Part shown: in pieces, positions 35,260 through 46,200 of the stretch
How positions within the stretch are numbered: position 1 is the stretch's first letter
Layout: the number at the start of each line of letters is the position of its first letter
Assembly: GCA_964645765.1 (NCBI GenBank)
Contig: CAZYBE010000017.1
Coordinates: forward strand, 1-61,657
Length of the DNA: 61,657 nucleotides
Direction: 5' to 3'
DNA from: CAZGMN01 sp964645765
Lineage (GTDB): Bacteria; Acidobacteriota; Aminicenantia; Aminicenantales; Aminicenantaceae
The notes under the pieces: model-generated
The model's input: the letters and a program-made list of their open reading frames with translations, nothing else
Database searches by the model: none
Told to the model about the DNA's origin: nothing
Translations under genes and position numbers: made by a program

Positions 35260-35623
35260 TTGGTTAATCTCCATCAACCTTTTTTCGACCAACGAAAAGG
35301 CCGACTGCCCCTCTTTCGAAATGCTTTCAAAACACCCGGCCTGACCAAAAGTTTTTCTTGCTTTTTAAGATATGCCAGCCGTATTTGACATTTGCTTTTT
35401 GCAGATATATATTTACCGCCTATTCCAGCAAGTGAAAGTCATGAAAGGTGAAAAATTTGTTGCCTGCGCAAAGTGAAGATTTGTCTGCACGAGGTGAAGT
35501 CATTTCCTTCAATTCAAGTTTCTTTATTCAAAGTGCATATCAATTTACAAAGACAGGGTTTTCAGTTTTAAAGATGATTTTTGAGGCTGCTTTTAAATTC
35601 AATTAAAAATAAAGGAGGCAAAA
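35260..35623. other. Intergenic region with a promoter and long leader
   Basis: No gene seen. A sigma-70 promoter lies at 35385-35413. The ~200 bases from its start to the GTG at 35624 form an unusually long leader. I see no known riboswitch in it. Confidence 0.5.
35385..35413 (+). promoter_or_regulatory. Sigma-70 promoter of the C69 dipeptidase gene
   Basis: TTGACA at 35385-35390 and TATATT at 35408-35413 with a 17-base spacer. Confidence 0.65.
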
Positions 35624-37381
35624 GTGAGATTTAAAAAGCTTCTTCCCATAGCCTTTCTTCTGATTGCCGCTCTTATTTTGATTCGATTCTCTGCGTTTAA
35701 CAAACCGGAGAACAAAGAGCTTGAATCGCACTTCACAGCGCCGCTTTCAGATGGCTGCACGGTGATCATGGTCGGAAAAGATGCCTCGACAGATGGCTCG
35801 GTCATGACCACCCACACCTGTGACTGCGGCCTTTGCGACTGGACCTGGCGTTGTATCCCGGCCGCAGACCATGAGCCTGGCTCGAAGCGAAAGATTTATC
35901 ACATCGACCAGTTCAAAAGCTTGCCGCCGAGTGTCGGGCTGAAGTGGGAAAGATATTTGGATGATTTTGCCGGGCTTGAAATTCCTGAAGTCCCCCACGC
36001 CTTTGCCTATATTCATGGCGCTTTCGGTTACATGAACGACCAGCAGGTAGCTATCGGCGAGTCAACCATCGGCGCCCAGAGAAAGATGGAGAATCCAACA
36101 CCGACGGCCAAATTCGATATCACCATGCTGACCCTTCTTGCCATGGAGAGGGCAAAGACAGCCAGGGAAGCTATAAAAGTCATGGGAGAGCTGGGTGAGA
36201 AATACGGCTACGGCTACACAGATACAGGGGAGATGCTGGCTGTCGCTGACCCGAAAGAAGTCTGGATTTTTGAGATCATGCCTATCGGCCCGCTCTGGAC
36301 TCCTGAGAGCGGCAAGCCTGGAGCTGTCTGGTGCGCACAGAGAGTTCCTGATGACCAGGTCAGCGTCTGCCCGAATGAATCCCGGATAGGCGAAATCGAG
36401 CTCAACAAGCCTGACTATTTCATGGCATCGCCCAATGCGGTCTCTTATGCAGTCGAGGCCGGATTCTATGACCCGAAGAGCGGAAAGCCGTTTAGCTGGA
36501 AAAGGGCTTACTCTCCGAGCGAGCACAGTGCTTCGAGCAGCAAGGGGTCCAGGGTTCGTCTCTGGCGCTTTTTCGACCTCGTCGCTCCATCCCTGAAGCT
36601 CGGCCCTGATACGCCGAACATGGACCTGCCTTTTTCAGCCAAGCCGGATAAGAAAATCTCGGTCTATGATGTGATGCTGATGACCAGGGACAAGTGCGAG
36701 GGAACTCCTTTTGACCCGGCCAGAGGGCTTCAGGGTGGGCCTTTTGCCAACCCAAATTTCATCCCCTATGGCTTCAAGCTCGAAGACAAGACCTACAGCA
36801 TGCCGCGCGTCATCGGTGTCAACCGGGCCGAATACGTCACTATAACCCAGTGCAGAAGCTGGCTGCCCAATCCTGTGGGAGGAATCGTCTGGCTTGCCTG
36901 GGGCGCTCAGGATACATCTTGTTATATGCCGCTCTATGAAGGGATAACAGAAATTCCCAGGTCTTTCGAGATTGGAGACCACTGGGAATTCAACCGCAAT
37001 TCTGCCAGATGGGCTTTTGATTATGTCGATTTTCACACCCAGGTTCTCTATTCCTATGCCATCCAAGATGTCAGGGAAGCCCAGATAAAGTGGGAAAAGT
37101 CAGCAGTGGACAGGACGCCGGATATCGATAAATTGGCAGCAGAACTCTACAAGAAGAATCCGGCGCAAGCCCAGCAGTTCCTGACCGATTACTGTCTTGG
37201 CAATGCCAATCGGGTCATAGATGCCTGGTGGAAATTAGGCGACGATTTGCTGGTCAAATACAACCATCTCTGGAGTTACGACGTCAAGACGCGGAAGAGA
37301 AACCCGATCAAGTTCCCGGATTGGTATCTCAAGCTCCTCGTCGACTACAACAAGCTTGTTCCTCAGGAAGAGAAAAGGTAG
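35624..37381 (+). CDS. Exported C69-family dipeptidase (first copy)
   Basis: 585 residues from a GTG start with AAAGGAGG 9 bases upstream. Signal peptide (hydrophobic about 7-22). Family C69 (PepD-like, N-terminal nucleophile) enzymes need a Cys exposed by processing: Cys45 in SDGCTVIMVGKDAS is that residue, followed by TDGSVMTTHTCD and later AIGESTIG and the RIGEIELNKPDYFMAS segment. The enzyme hydrolyses dipeptides and, given the signal, should act outside the cytoplasm. It is a diverged paralog of the 56646-58274 protein. It follows the Xaa-Pro peptidase on the same strand but has its own promoter. Confidence 0.85.
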   Translation: MRFKKLLPIAFLLIAALILIRFSAFNKPENKELESHFTAPLSDGCTVIMVGKDASTDGSVMTTHTCDCGLCDWTWRCIPAADHEPGSKRKIYHIDQFKSLPPSVGLKWERYLDDFAGLEIPEVPHAFAYIHGAFGYMNDQQVAIGESTIGAQRKMENPTPTAKFDITMLTLLAMERAKTAREAIKVMGELGEKYGYGYTDTGEMLAVADPKEVWIFEIMPIGPLWTPESGKPGAVWCAQRVPDDQVSVCPNESRIGEIELNKPDYFMASPNAVSYAVEAGFYDPKSGKPFSWKRAYSPSEHSASSSKGSRVRLWRFFDLVAPSLKLGPDTPNMDLPFSAKPDKKISVYDVMLMTRDKCEGTPFDPARGLQGGPFANPNFIPYGFKLEDKTYSMPRVIGVNRAEYVTITQCRSWLPNPVGGIVWLAWGAQDTSCYMPLYEGITEIPRSFEIGDHWEFNRNSARWAFDYVDFHTQVLYSYAIQDVREAQIKWEKSAVDRTPDIDKLAAELYKKNPAQAQQFLTDYCLGNANRVIDAWWKLGDDLLVKYNHLWSYDVKTRKRNPIKFPDWYLKLLVDYNKLVPQEEKR

Positions 37382-37417
37382 GAACAACCCCAAGTCATAA
37401 ATATAAGGAGGGAAAAA

Positions 37418-38287
37418 ATGGTTACGGCTTTAATCTTGATTGGTATTTTCGTGGTGATTATCTTTTTTAGCGGCATCAGGATTGTCAGGCCCACGCATAG
37501 AGGGCTGGTCGAGCGTCTGGGAAAGTATCAAAGATTTGCCAAGCCTGGTTTCCACTGGGTTATTCCTGCCATCGACAGATTATACCGGGTCAACATCACC
37601 GAAGTTATGGTCGATGCTGAGCCTCAGGAGATCATCACCAACGATAATCTGAACGCCAGGGTGGATGCCCAGGTTTATTTTAAGGTCAAGGATGACGAGG
37701 AAAGCGTAAAGAGTTCCCAGTATAATGTTTACAGATATCACTGGCAGATTGTTAACTTGGCGCGAACAACGCTTAGGAATATCATCGGAACTTTAACCTT
37801 GAAATCCGCCAACAGCGAGAGAGGAAAGATTAACGACGAGCTGCAGAAAACGCTTAGAAAAGAAACCGTTACCTGGGGAATTGAGATTGTGAGGACAGAG
37901 CTGAAGGAGATAGACCCTCCGAAAGATGTCCAGGAGACGATGAATAAGGTCGTCAAAGCTGAAAACGAAAAAATCGCAGCCATCGATTTTGCCACAGCTA
38001 CAGAAACCATGGCTGATGGCGCCCGGCGGGCAGAGATCAAGAAAGCCGGCGGCGTAAGGCAGGCAAGAATTCTAGAGGCAGAGGGAGAAGCTCAGGCCAT
38101 CAAGCTGGTCAACGAAGCGGCTAATCAATATTTTATCGGCAATGCCCAGCTGCTGAGGAGGCTTGAAACCGTGGAGAAGTCTTTGGCCACGAACGCCAAG
38201 ATCGTCATTCCCGCTGGCACAGAATTAATCAATGTCATAGGAGACCTAGCTGGGATTCTTCCTGTGCCCAGAAGGGAAGGGGCTTGA
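37418..38287 (+). CDS. SPFH/Band 7 (stomatin-like) membrane protein
   Basis: 289 residues. One N-terminal membrane segment (about 3-22), then the SPFH domain (about 25-190, RPTHRGLVERLGKYQRFAKPG and ETMNKVVKAENEKIAA). A helical, Ala/Glu-rich tail with GEAQAIKLVNEAA follows. AAGGAGGG precedes the ATG. These proteins form membrane oligomers and can hold proteases or organise domains. It lies 36 bases after the dipeptidase stop, so it may be co-transcribed with it. Usual NfeD partners are not present. Confidence 0.88.
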   Translation: MVTALILIGIFVVIIFFSGIRIVRPTHRGLVERLGKYQRFAKPGFHWVIPAIDRLYRVNITEVMVDAEPQEIITNDNLNARVDAQVYFKVKDDEESVKSSQYNVYRYHWQIVNLARTTLRNIIGTLTLKSANSERGKINDELQKTLRKETVTWGIEIVRTELKEIDPPKDVQETMNKVVKAENEKIAAIDFATATETMADGARRAEIKKAGGVRQARILEAEGEAQAIKLVNEAANQYFIGNAQLLRRLETVEKSLATNAKIVIPAGTELINVIGDLAGILPVPRREGA

Positions 38288-38553
38288 ATTTAAACTATGC
38301 TGAAGATGCTTCGCGGCTTGCCGCGGGAAGATTCACTATTACAGTGGATGAAATTCAATGACCGTTAAAATAAGGTAAAGACTGCAGGCTGGGAGATCAT
38401 TAATAATAATAAAGAAAAAAGAAATTATTTATCTTCAATGAATTAGAACACCCATAAAGGTGAGCGAAAATCACCATTAGAATCACCTCTTCAGGCTATT
38501 TACTTGTTGTTCTATCTTTTTTATTTTATTAATATTATCTGAAGAGGTTATCC

Positions 38554-39783
38554 TTGAAAAAAGAAGTTTTAAAAATATGCCTATTTTCAATCCTGATGAT
38601 GACTATTATCAACCTTTCCATGGCTTATTCTGCTCCAGTTCGTCTAAAAAATAGCATAATAATTGGCGATGAAATAATCTCTTTTGACTTCGCCTCTATA
38701 ATCAAAAAAGAGCCAGTGCCGGGCATTGCCAGAAAAATCTCCCTCCCTTCATTTTCCAACAAGGCTTTTCTTAAGGCTTCCCAACCAGAATTTCTATCAG
38801 AATGGAAGGCGAAAGGCCGGATAAGTCTTTCTATCAGCGGCGGGACCAGCCTTATTAATGGTGGGGATTTAAACGGGACGATCAGAGGCTACAACGAGTT
38901 CATCAGAGATTGGAATGACCACTACCAAACTGACTACAGCATTGACTGGAAGGAATTCGGATGGATACAAAATTTGAAAGCAGAAGTTCTGCTTAACCTA
39001 TCCAACTCTTTCAGTCTTGGGCTGGGCGTGGAGTATTTGACCAGGACCCAGAAAGGAACTATGACTCTAAACGATGCCTACAGCGGCACAGTTGACGAAG
39101 ACTTGTACTACTACAACTATTCCCTTGAGGACAATTTCTCATCTTGGCCTCAACCCAAATTAATCGTCATTCCAGTGACCTGCGACCTTTATTTTTTCAT
39201 TCCGGCAGGCAAAAAAGCAGAGGTTTTTGTCAAGGCCGGGGTGGGCTATTACTGGAGCACGCTTAAATATAGCGAGTCGTACCTGCAGGATTTTAAATAT
39301 CAAGCAGATTATTACGGTATCGATGATACGTTCTGGTATAGTTGGATTGATAATTATACAGAAGATGGCACTCGAACTTACGAAGCAAAATGTAAAGAGC
39401 TGGGATATCAAGCAGGAATTGGTCTTGATATCAAGGTCTCATCCCTTGTTTCATTGGTTGTCGAGGCAAATTACAGATATGTCAATCTTAAAGACTGGAG
39501 CGGAAATGGAAGCGAGAGTCTAAGCTGGACTGAGGAATCAGGGCGTTCAGACCTGGGGACGACTACAACAAGCGGGAATGAATCTGACTCTTGGGATGGG
39601 AAGATTTGGTATTATGAGCTTTATATTCCTGACCTTAATAAACAGTATAAGCACATCTTTTTACCCAAAGAAGCACCTAAGGAAGGTGAATTGATGCAAG
39701 GTGCAGAGATAAAAAATGTGCGCCAGGCGGAAATCAACCTAAACGGCTTCTCTTTAAGAGCAGGAATAAAAATCACCTTTTAA
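38554..39783 (+). CDS. Exported beta-barrel-like outer-membrane protein, unknown function
   Basis: 409 residues from a TTG start preceded by GAAGAGGT. A signal peptide ends near MAYSAP (about residue 27). The mature part alternates polar and aromatic residues, with strands such as FSLGLGVEYLTRTQKG, AEVFVKAGVGYYWS and LVSLVVEANYRYVNL. It ends in LRAGIKITF, a C-terminal Phe strand typical of outer-membrane beta-barrels. Homologs are not recognised. It precedes the PqqD-like gene by 110 bases on the same strand, so a link to that cluster is possible but unproven. Confidence 0.65.
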   Translation: MKKEVLKICLFSILMMTIINLSMAYSAPVRLKNSIIIGDEIISFDFASIIKKEPVPGIARKISLPSFSNKAFLKASQPEFLSEWKAKGRISLSISGGTSLINGGDLNGTIRGYNEFIRDWNDHYQTDYSIDWKEFGWIQNLKAEVLLNLSNSFSLGLGVEYLTRTQKGTMTLNDAYSGTVDEDLYYYNYSLEDNFSSWPQPKLIVIPVTCDLYFFIPAGKKAEVFVKAGVGYYWSTLKYSESYLQDFKYQADYYGIDDTFWYSWIDNYTEDGTRTYEAKCKELGYQAGIGLDIKVSSLVSLVVEANYRYVNLKDWSGNGSESLSWTEESGRSDLGTTTTSGNESDSWDGKIWYYELYIPDLNKQYKHIFLPKEAPKEGELMQGAEIKNVRQAEINLNGFSLRAGIKITF

Positions 39784-39893
39784 TCCCTCCAATTTGAACA
39801 TCTTTATCTCGCCATTTAAACTTCTTCAGGTTTGACTTAACCGCGTTTTTTCTTTATAAATAAATGAAATTATATTAAAAGGTCCAAGATTGA

Positions 39894-40184
39894 ATGGGTT
39901 TTCTCGATAAAGTTTATAAGAAAAGCGATTCTTTTGTATCCAGAAAAATAGCCAATGAGTTCATTTTGATTCCAATTCGGCAAAACGTGGCTGACCTGGA
40001 GAGTATCTACACTCTGAATGAAGTTGGGGCGCGTATTTGGGAGCTGATGGACGGAAAAATGACGATGAGAGAGATAAAAGAAAAGATAGTCGAGGAATTT
40101 GAAGTGACAGCCCTTGAAGCTGAAAAGGACATCGCCGAGTATTTGCAGCAGCTGGAGAAGATAAAAGCTGCGGTTGAAATTTAA
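39894..40184 (+). CDS. PqqD-like RiPP recognition protein
   Basis: 96 residues. The sequence follows the PqqD fold: an N-terminal beta part (FILIPIRQNVADLESIYTLNEVGARIWELMDG), then helices with MTMREIKEKIVEEFEV and the C-terminal helix YLQQLEKIKA. The family binds leader peptides and brings them to radical SAM enzymes. A radical SAM/SPASM gene and a candidate precursor lie about 11 kb away on the opposite strand, beyond the giant gene whose 3-prime end faces this one. PqqD-type proteins also occur in other RiPP and exopolysaccharide loci. The specific partner is inference. Confidence 0.8.
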   Translation: MGFLDKVYKKSDSFVSRKIANEFILIPIRQNVADLESIYTLNEVGARIWELMDGKMTMREIKEKIVEEFEVTALEAEKDIAEYLQQLEKIKAAVEI

Positions 40185-40262
40185 AAAGAACTCCCTCCCT
40201 TTTTACGGTTCCATTTATGATTTTCTGCAATTATAAATAAAGAAATAGGCTGGCCCTTTTTC

Positions 40263-43200
40263 TCATCGGAGCTTTGTTGTGGGGTCGCCGAAAAGAATCC
40301 AGGTTCTACGGACATCCATATTACTGACAGCTTGTTTGGATAACACGACCGCCTCTCCTATAGTTATAGTCAGTCCTTGTCCGTTAAACAGCAGCTGTAT
40401 CAACTTCAGGTCCAAGGGCATCTGCTCTGGAGGAGATGTCAGACCTGAAGATGCCCATACTCCCACGGCTCCTCCTGTCGCCGCCTTCAAAAACGTCTCA
40501 GCCATGCTCTCGCTGGCGGGGTCTTGGAAAAAGCCGTTCAGACAGGTCATGCTCACCAGGAAGGGCAGATAGGGAGAGTTTGATAGATCCCATGCATCCG
40601 AGGAAGTGAGCAGATTCCCCTTCCATATCTCCGTTGAGCCATGACCTATGTAATTGACAACTCGCTGCCCCTGATTGAGCAGGGCCAAAAGATCAGTCCT
40701 TGCTGCTGGGTTCTGCCCTCTGAGGATTTGCGTCACTGTCATACCTTGAGGCAAAAGGGCCGCTACCTCTGCGCTGGAAGCTTCAAAATCATATGGGCTA
40801 TCATTAGCATCAGCCACAAGTAAAAGTTCGTTCATGAAGCCAGTAGCCTCCTCATAGCTTATGATCTTGGAAACGACTGCCTCAGCTTCATCAGCACTAT
40901 CCACAGGCAATCTCCCTACAGCCATATTCGGCAAGCCATCATCGTCAAAGTCCACAAACCAGTCATCTGACGCTGTTTTAATGGACTCGGTCTCCACATA
41001 TTTTGTGGGAACAAAGTCAAAATCTCCAAAACCCAGGTAGTTGCGGGGGTCGTAGCTCGCATCTCCCACCAAGACCACAAAGCGAGGCGCGGGAACCCAT
41101 CTGTCACATGCCCGGCTGAGAAACTCCCTCAGCGGCCATGGGCTCTTTGAACCGAAATTAAACTCATCATAAATGTCCTCCACATCAATCAGAACCACTG
41201 ACCAGTCCTGCTGCTCCCTTAGTTCCTTAAGGGGCATGAGGCTCTCAAGGAAGTCTCCGGAGGAAATGATCACAACATCAGCACCCTGAGTTCTCTCATG
41301 CCAAGAGGAGACCATGTTAGCCGCTACACCTGCCGGCTCCTTTATCTTCTCCTCGCTAAAGGCCACAAGTGTCCTCTGCCCGTGACCCGGCACCTTCACC
41401 GTTATGGCATAGCCCGACCCCTCAGACTTCACCCTTCCCTCTACCTCAAACATCTGGACAGGGTCAGTGATGTCGACGACCCTGATCCCTGCACTGCTGA
41501 ACCCTGCAATCGATATCCACTCTGTTCCCATTGCTGTAAACTTCAGACTATCCTCATCCGCGGTGTAGGTTCTCCAGTAGGTCAGCCGGATATAATCCAC
41601 AAGGCTCACATCCATGGACCCTCCTTGGGCTTCAAGCGTCACGATGTTCTCTCCCTCCAGGATTAATCCGTGAGGAATTTCAATCTCAATTGTATCTCTC
41701 TGCTGTCCGCTAAAAGCATACAAACCTGCTTCCTGATTATTGAAAAGAACCTTGACCTCGTGAGAAGAATCTGTTGCACCCTGCAGCACGACCTCAAGCC
41801 TGGCAACATCTGGAGCAGAAGGGTCAGGGTGCGGCGCCTTTATAAGCTGCTCCACAGGCTCTGTGTAAACGACAGAGCCAAAGAAGCTATCCTCTTCTCC
41901 ATTCTTCAACGCAGCAAAATAGAACGTTCGTTCCTTCAACTCAACGGTATAGGGAAAGCTCAAAGATGCTCCCCGGCCTCTTAATCCCCGGCTAAGCAGC
42001 ATCTTTATGTCTAGACCCATCCGGATATCTGAGAGAGGCGTATCAAGGCGTCTACCAGGCCTGCTTCCAACAACAAGCCAGTAGACCCTGGTATCAGTGA
42101 AGGCCGTATCAAGCCCTTTCCCGTAAAACTCAACGGCATCCTCTGGATCAAACCTCCCATCGTTACTCCCTGAGACCATCATCGACTGTTCTTCACCATC
42201 TACATACAACTGGAGATAGCGGGGGTCAACCAAAGGGTCAAGACCAGCAGCAGCTAACTCGGGTTGTCCAACCCGGTACCATCCTTCTTCCTTAACAAGA
42301 ATCTTCACCGCAGACTTCGCTGCCAGAACCCATTGTGCCTCGTTGGGCGGCAGCCGTGGCTCTATAGACCCAGGAACAACTTGGGAGATTATAGTCTTGG
42401 AGGAGAATACAGCCTGGGATGCCTGCATCTCTGTTTCTTTGCTCTTCAGTTCCTTGCGCAGCTCAAGAATCTTGCCCAACTTCTCTTCCCTTGAAACCTG
42501 ATGCCTGGCGATTGATTGAAACCGAGCCTTGAGCCGCTCAGGAGTAGGCTTTGCGTCTATTTCTGGCTTTGTCGGGCCGAAGGAAGCGCGCGCGCCATCA
42601 AGTCCCACACAATCCAGCCAGTAGGACTCTTGCCCTGTTAGCTCCGAGATTGCATCAAAGTAGATATAACGCTGGCCCACAGCAAGTTCCTTCCCAGCTC
42701 CTGCGTTGAAAACAGAACCAGGCACAAGGTCAGTTGTTATCCTGTAATACTTACCGTCTTGCTCCCTGTATATATTAAAACCCAAGTTGTCAGCTTCGAA
42801 GCTTGTCATCCATTCCAGGGAAACGCCGTCTGCCTCCTGACGAGCCCTGAAGTTCGCAACCTTCACCCAGCTCGCAGATTCACCATAAGGCGAAGGAGTC
42901 CACTGTGCAGAGCCTTGATCCCCTTCAGAACCGCTTCCATCTTTATCCTCTTCATCATCAGCGGCTTTATTCTCCTGGTCATCAGCTATGCCGTCATTAT
43001 TCCAGTCCACACACACCGGGCCGTGCGTCGTCACTTTCCCTGAGAGGTCAACATCCTCAAGCATGTAATAGTATAAAGCTCCCAGGGTAACACCCGTATC
43101 TGTATAGCTGTACCTGCGACCTTTGACAGAGGAAATCAAGCCAGGTATGAGGTTTTTGTTGAGCTTGGTGAAGGAACCATTAGCCCCGGCCAGGCGATAG

Positions 43201-46200
43201 AGGTTGAAGCCAAGATTGCTTATCTCCTGGGCTGTCTCCCACTCAGCCAGGACAGAAGCACCCTGGCCCCTAGCCGTGAAGTAGATGAGGTCTACGGCTG
43301 TGGGGTTTAAATTTATATATTCATCCGCCCCGATATCCCATTTCGAACCCCAGGACCGGCCTTCACCGTCAATGTCGGTGTAAAAAGCTAAATTAGCATC
43401 TGTTGATAAATCGGCTCCTTTCTCCATGGCACCGTTGTCGGTTAAATCCAGATGCAAATCTCTTGGGGTGGGGGGGGTGGGGTTGGGATTGACGAAAGTA
43501 ACCGTTACACCGTTTTGGGCACCGATACTGGGGATATAGTCATCAGTACCGGGTCCGGAAAGATTGTTGCAACTGCCGCTGAGGTAATTACCTCCATACC
43601 AATTGTTGGTATTATTATAAGAAAGGTTGTTTTTAACAACGGCGCCGCTACCCCAATCTTCGAAAACTTGAGAATTATTATAAAATATATTATTATAAGC
43701 ATAAATAGTATCAGACCCGGCATGTTGGATAACGACCGCACCGTAAGTGGCGTTTATAAAATCGTATATAATATTATTCCAAATATAAGCTCTACCATTG
43801 CTGCCTAATCCTCCACTCCCTTCGACCTCAATTCCCCTATTATAGTCGGTTTCACCTGAAATCACACCTTTAAGGATATTGTTGCTTATGTAATAAGCTC
43901 CGGAGTATCTCAGGGCGATAGCGTCCAACCAGCTAGAGGTAGAAGTGAGTTGAATTTGCAAACCGTCAATGCGGACATGGAGAGCGTAGACGTCAATGAC
44001 GTCGCTATTAGAGACTTCCAGGCGGTATTTGGTTGTATTCCATGTGCCCGAATGCCGCTGGCTTTGGTTGCATTCAGTAGAAGTCGAGGGAGTGTAGATT
44101 TTGATGTAATTGCTGGCTCCAGTGGTCCAGTTGGAATCGTCAATAATGACGGCAGTTTGATCAGCTACTCCTGTGTCATTGTAGCAGGGAATATTAAGAA
44201 CATAATTGCCAGTGACTAAGTTGCCGTTGCCAAGATGGTTGGAATCGTATGCTCCGTTTATGGCCGCAGAAAGAGAAGCATATTCATGGGCAATCGAACT
44301 AACGGTGGCAGCGGTTCCAACATCAGCCTGTGTGCCGCCGGTCTTGGTTACCAGCGTCCATTGGGTTTGGGATATTTTTCCGGAAATATAGGCAACGGTG
44401 CTGGCGAGGGCCTGGTAGGTTATCTTGACTTGCCCTCGTGCTCCTGCACCGCCATTTCTGTTTGTGGTGGTTGTAGTATAACCACCGCCGCCACCGCCTC
44501 CCGCAGCTGTCCCCGCATTTCCAGCTCCAACAGTCGTTCTTCCCGCACCGCCATTGCCGCCGTCAACGGCAGTGCCAGTCCCGGCCGTATTTCCGCTGGC
44601 GTTGCCGCCTGCGCCGCCAGAGCCCGCTCCTCCGCCGCCAGCACCGCCAGTCGAACTGGCGGCGCCATTAGAACCATTGCCGCCCGCGTAAACAGTATCG
44701 CCGACACCATTAGCCGTGCTTCCTTGACCCGCAGTTCCGCCATTTTGATGAGCCAATCCTCCAGCGCCGCCTTTTGCAACAACGACATTAGTATTGAAAG
44801 TTGAATCATTGCCAGTGGCTCCATTGCCAGTTGTTCCTGCCACAACCGCTCCGACAACATACGGATAGCTATTGCCTGGCGTTACAGTAATATTCTGTTT
44901 TATCGCATACTGTCCGCCAGCACCGCCGCCGCCCTTCGATGTACTATTCGTGGTGGTTCCGCCGCCAGCACCGCCGCCGCCCCATGCTTCGACCTGAACG
45001 GAGGTAACTCCGGCAGGGCAGACCCAAGTTCCGCTCGAAGTAAAGGTTTCCGTTTGGGGGGCACCCAGGGTTGTGTAAGTTACTCGATCGCCTACTCCTA
45101 TGTTTCCCATTTGAGCCACAGTAAATGTAGCTACTCCCGAAGAAATGGTCACGGTGGGACTGCCGGTCATGTTGCTGGTGTTTTGGCCAACGGAATAATA
45201 GACTTGGCTGCCACCGCGTTCATCCGCCCCGATATCCCAAGCCGAACCACAGGGCCGGCTTTCACCGTCGATGTCATTTGAGAAAGCTAAATTATCATCT
45301 GTCGATAAATCGACTCCCCGATCTTTGGCGCCGGCGTCATCAAAGGCAAGATGGAAGTCTTTGCCTCCTGCATTCACAAAGGTAAACGTCTGGTTTACCC
45401 TATCATGGGTATTTCCGCTGCCAGTAACCGTATAACCAATTGAAGCACGACTGGTGGCGTTGTAATCTGTTCCCGCGGCAAAAGTCCCGTAAGCATCTGC
45501 TGTAGTATTCCCGGTAAACAGACAATTCTTCATTACGATAGTTCCAGCTGTCTGATAAACTGCAGTATAATTATTATTAAAGGTGCAGTTATATATGTAG
45601 AAATTATCAGGACAGCCACTTTCTGTTTCAATGGCATTACCCCAGGTGGTTTTAACAAAATCGTAAAATATACAATTATAAATTTTAAAATTAACAGCCG
45701 TGCCAGTGTGGCCACCTTCCCTAATGGCTTTCGCATAATAGGTCCCATCTGTATCTAAAGATTTAAAGATGCAAGAATCGAAAATGTAATCATGACCCCC
45801 ATCGTCCCAATATACGTTTATAATAATTCTATTATCTGCCTCTGGGTCTACAGCAAATTGTATTCCTTCAAATTTTATGGGTCGACGAAGGCTTATTGCA
45901 TAATAGGTTTGTATCCATCCAGATGAAAAAAGCATTCTATATTTAGTATCATCCCACTTCCCATTGTGTCTCTGAGATTGATTACATTCCGTTGAGGTGT
46001 TGTTGGGAGTGTATACTCTGATGTAGTTATCTGCATCTTCTGTCCAATAATCAATAGTAACTGTGGTTATATCAGCGGCTCCAGCGTCATTGTAGCAGGG
46101 GATGTTCAAGACATAATTTCCGGCGACTAAGTCGGAAGTGCCAAGTAGAGCCTTTGCTCCGCTGCTATCAAAAGGAAGAGCAGTTGAAAGTGAATTAAAA

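Noticed and set aside
44235..44860. Frames in the Gly-rich block of the giant gene
   Set aside because: Shadow frames created by the repetitive Gly codons.
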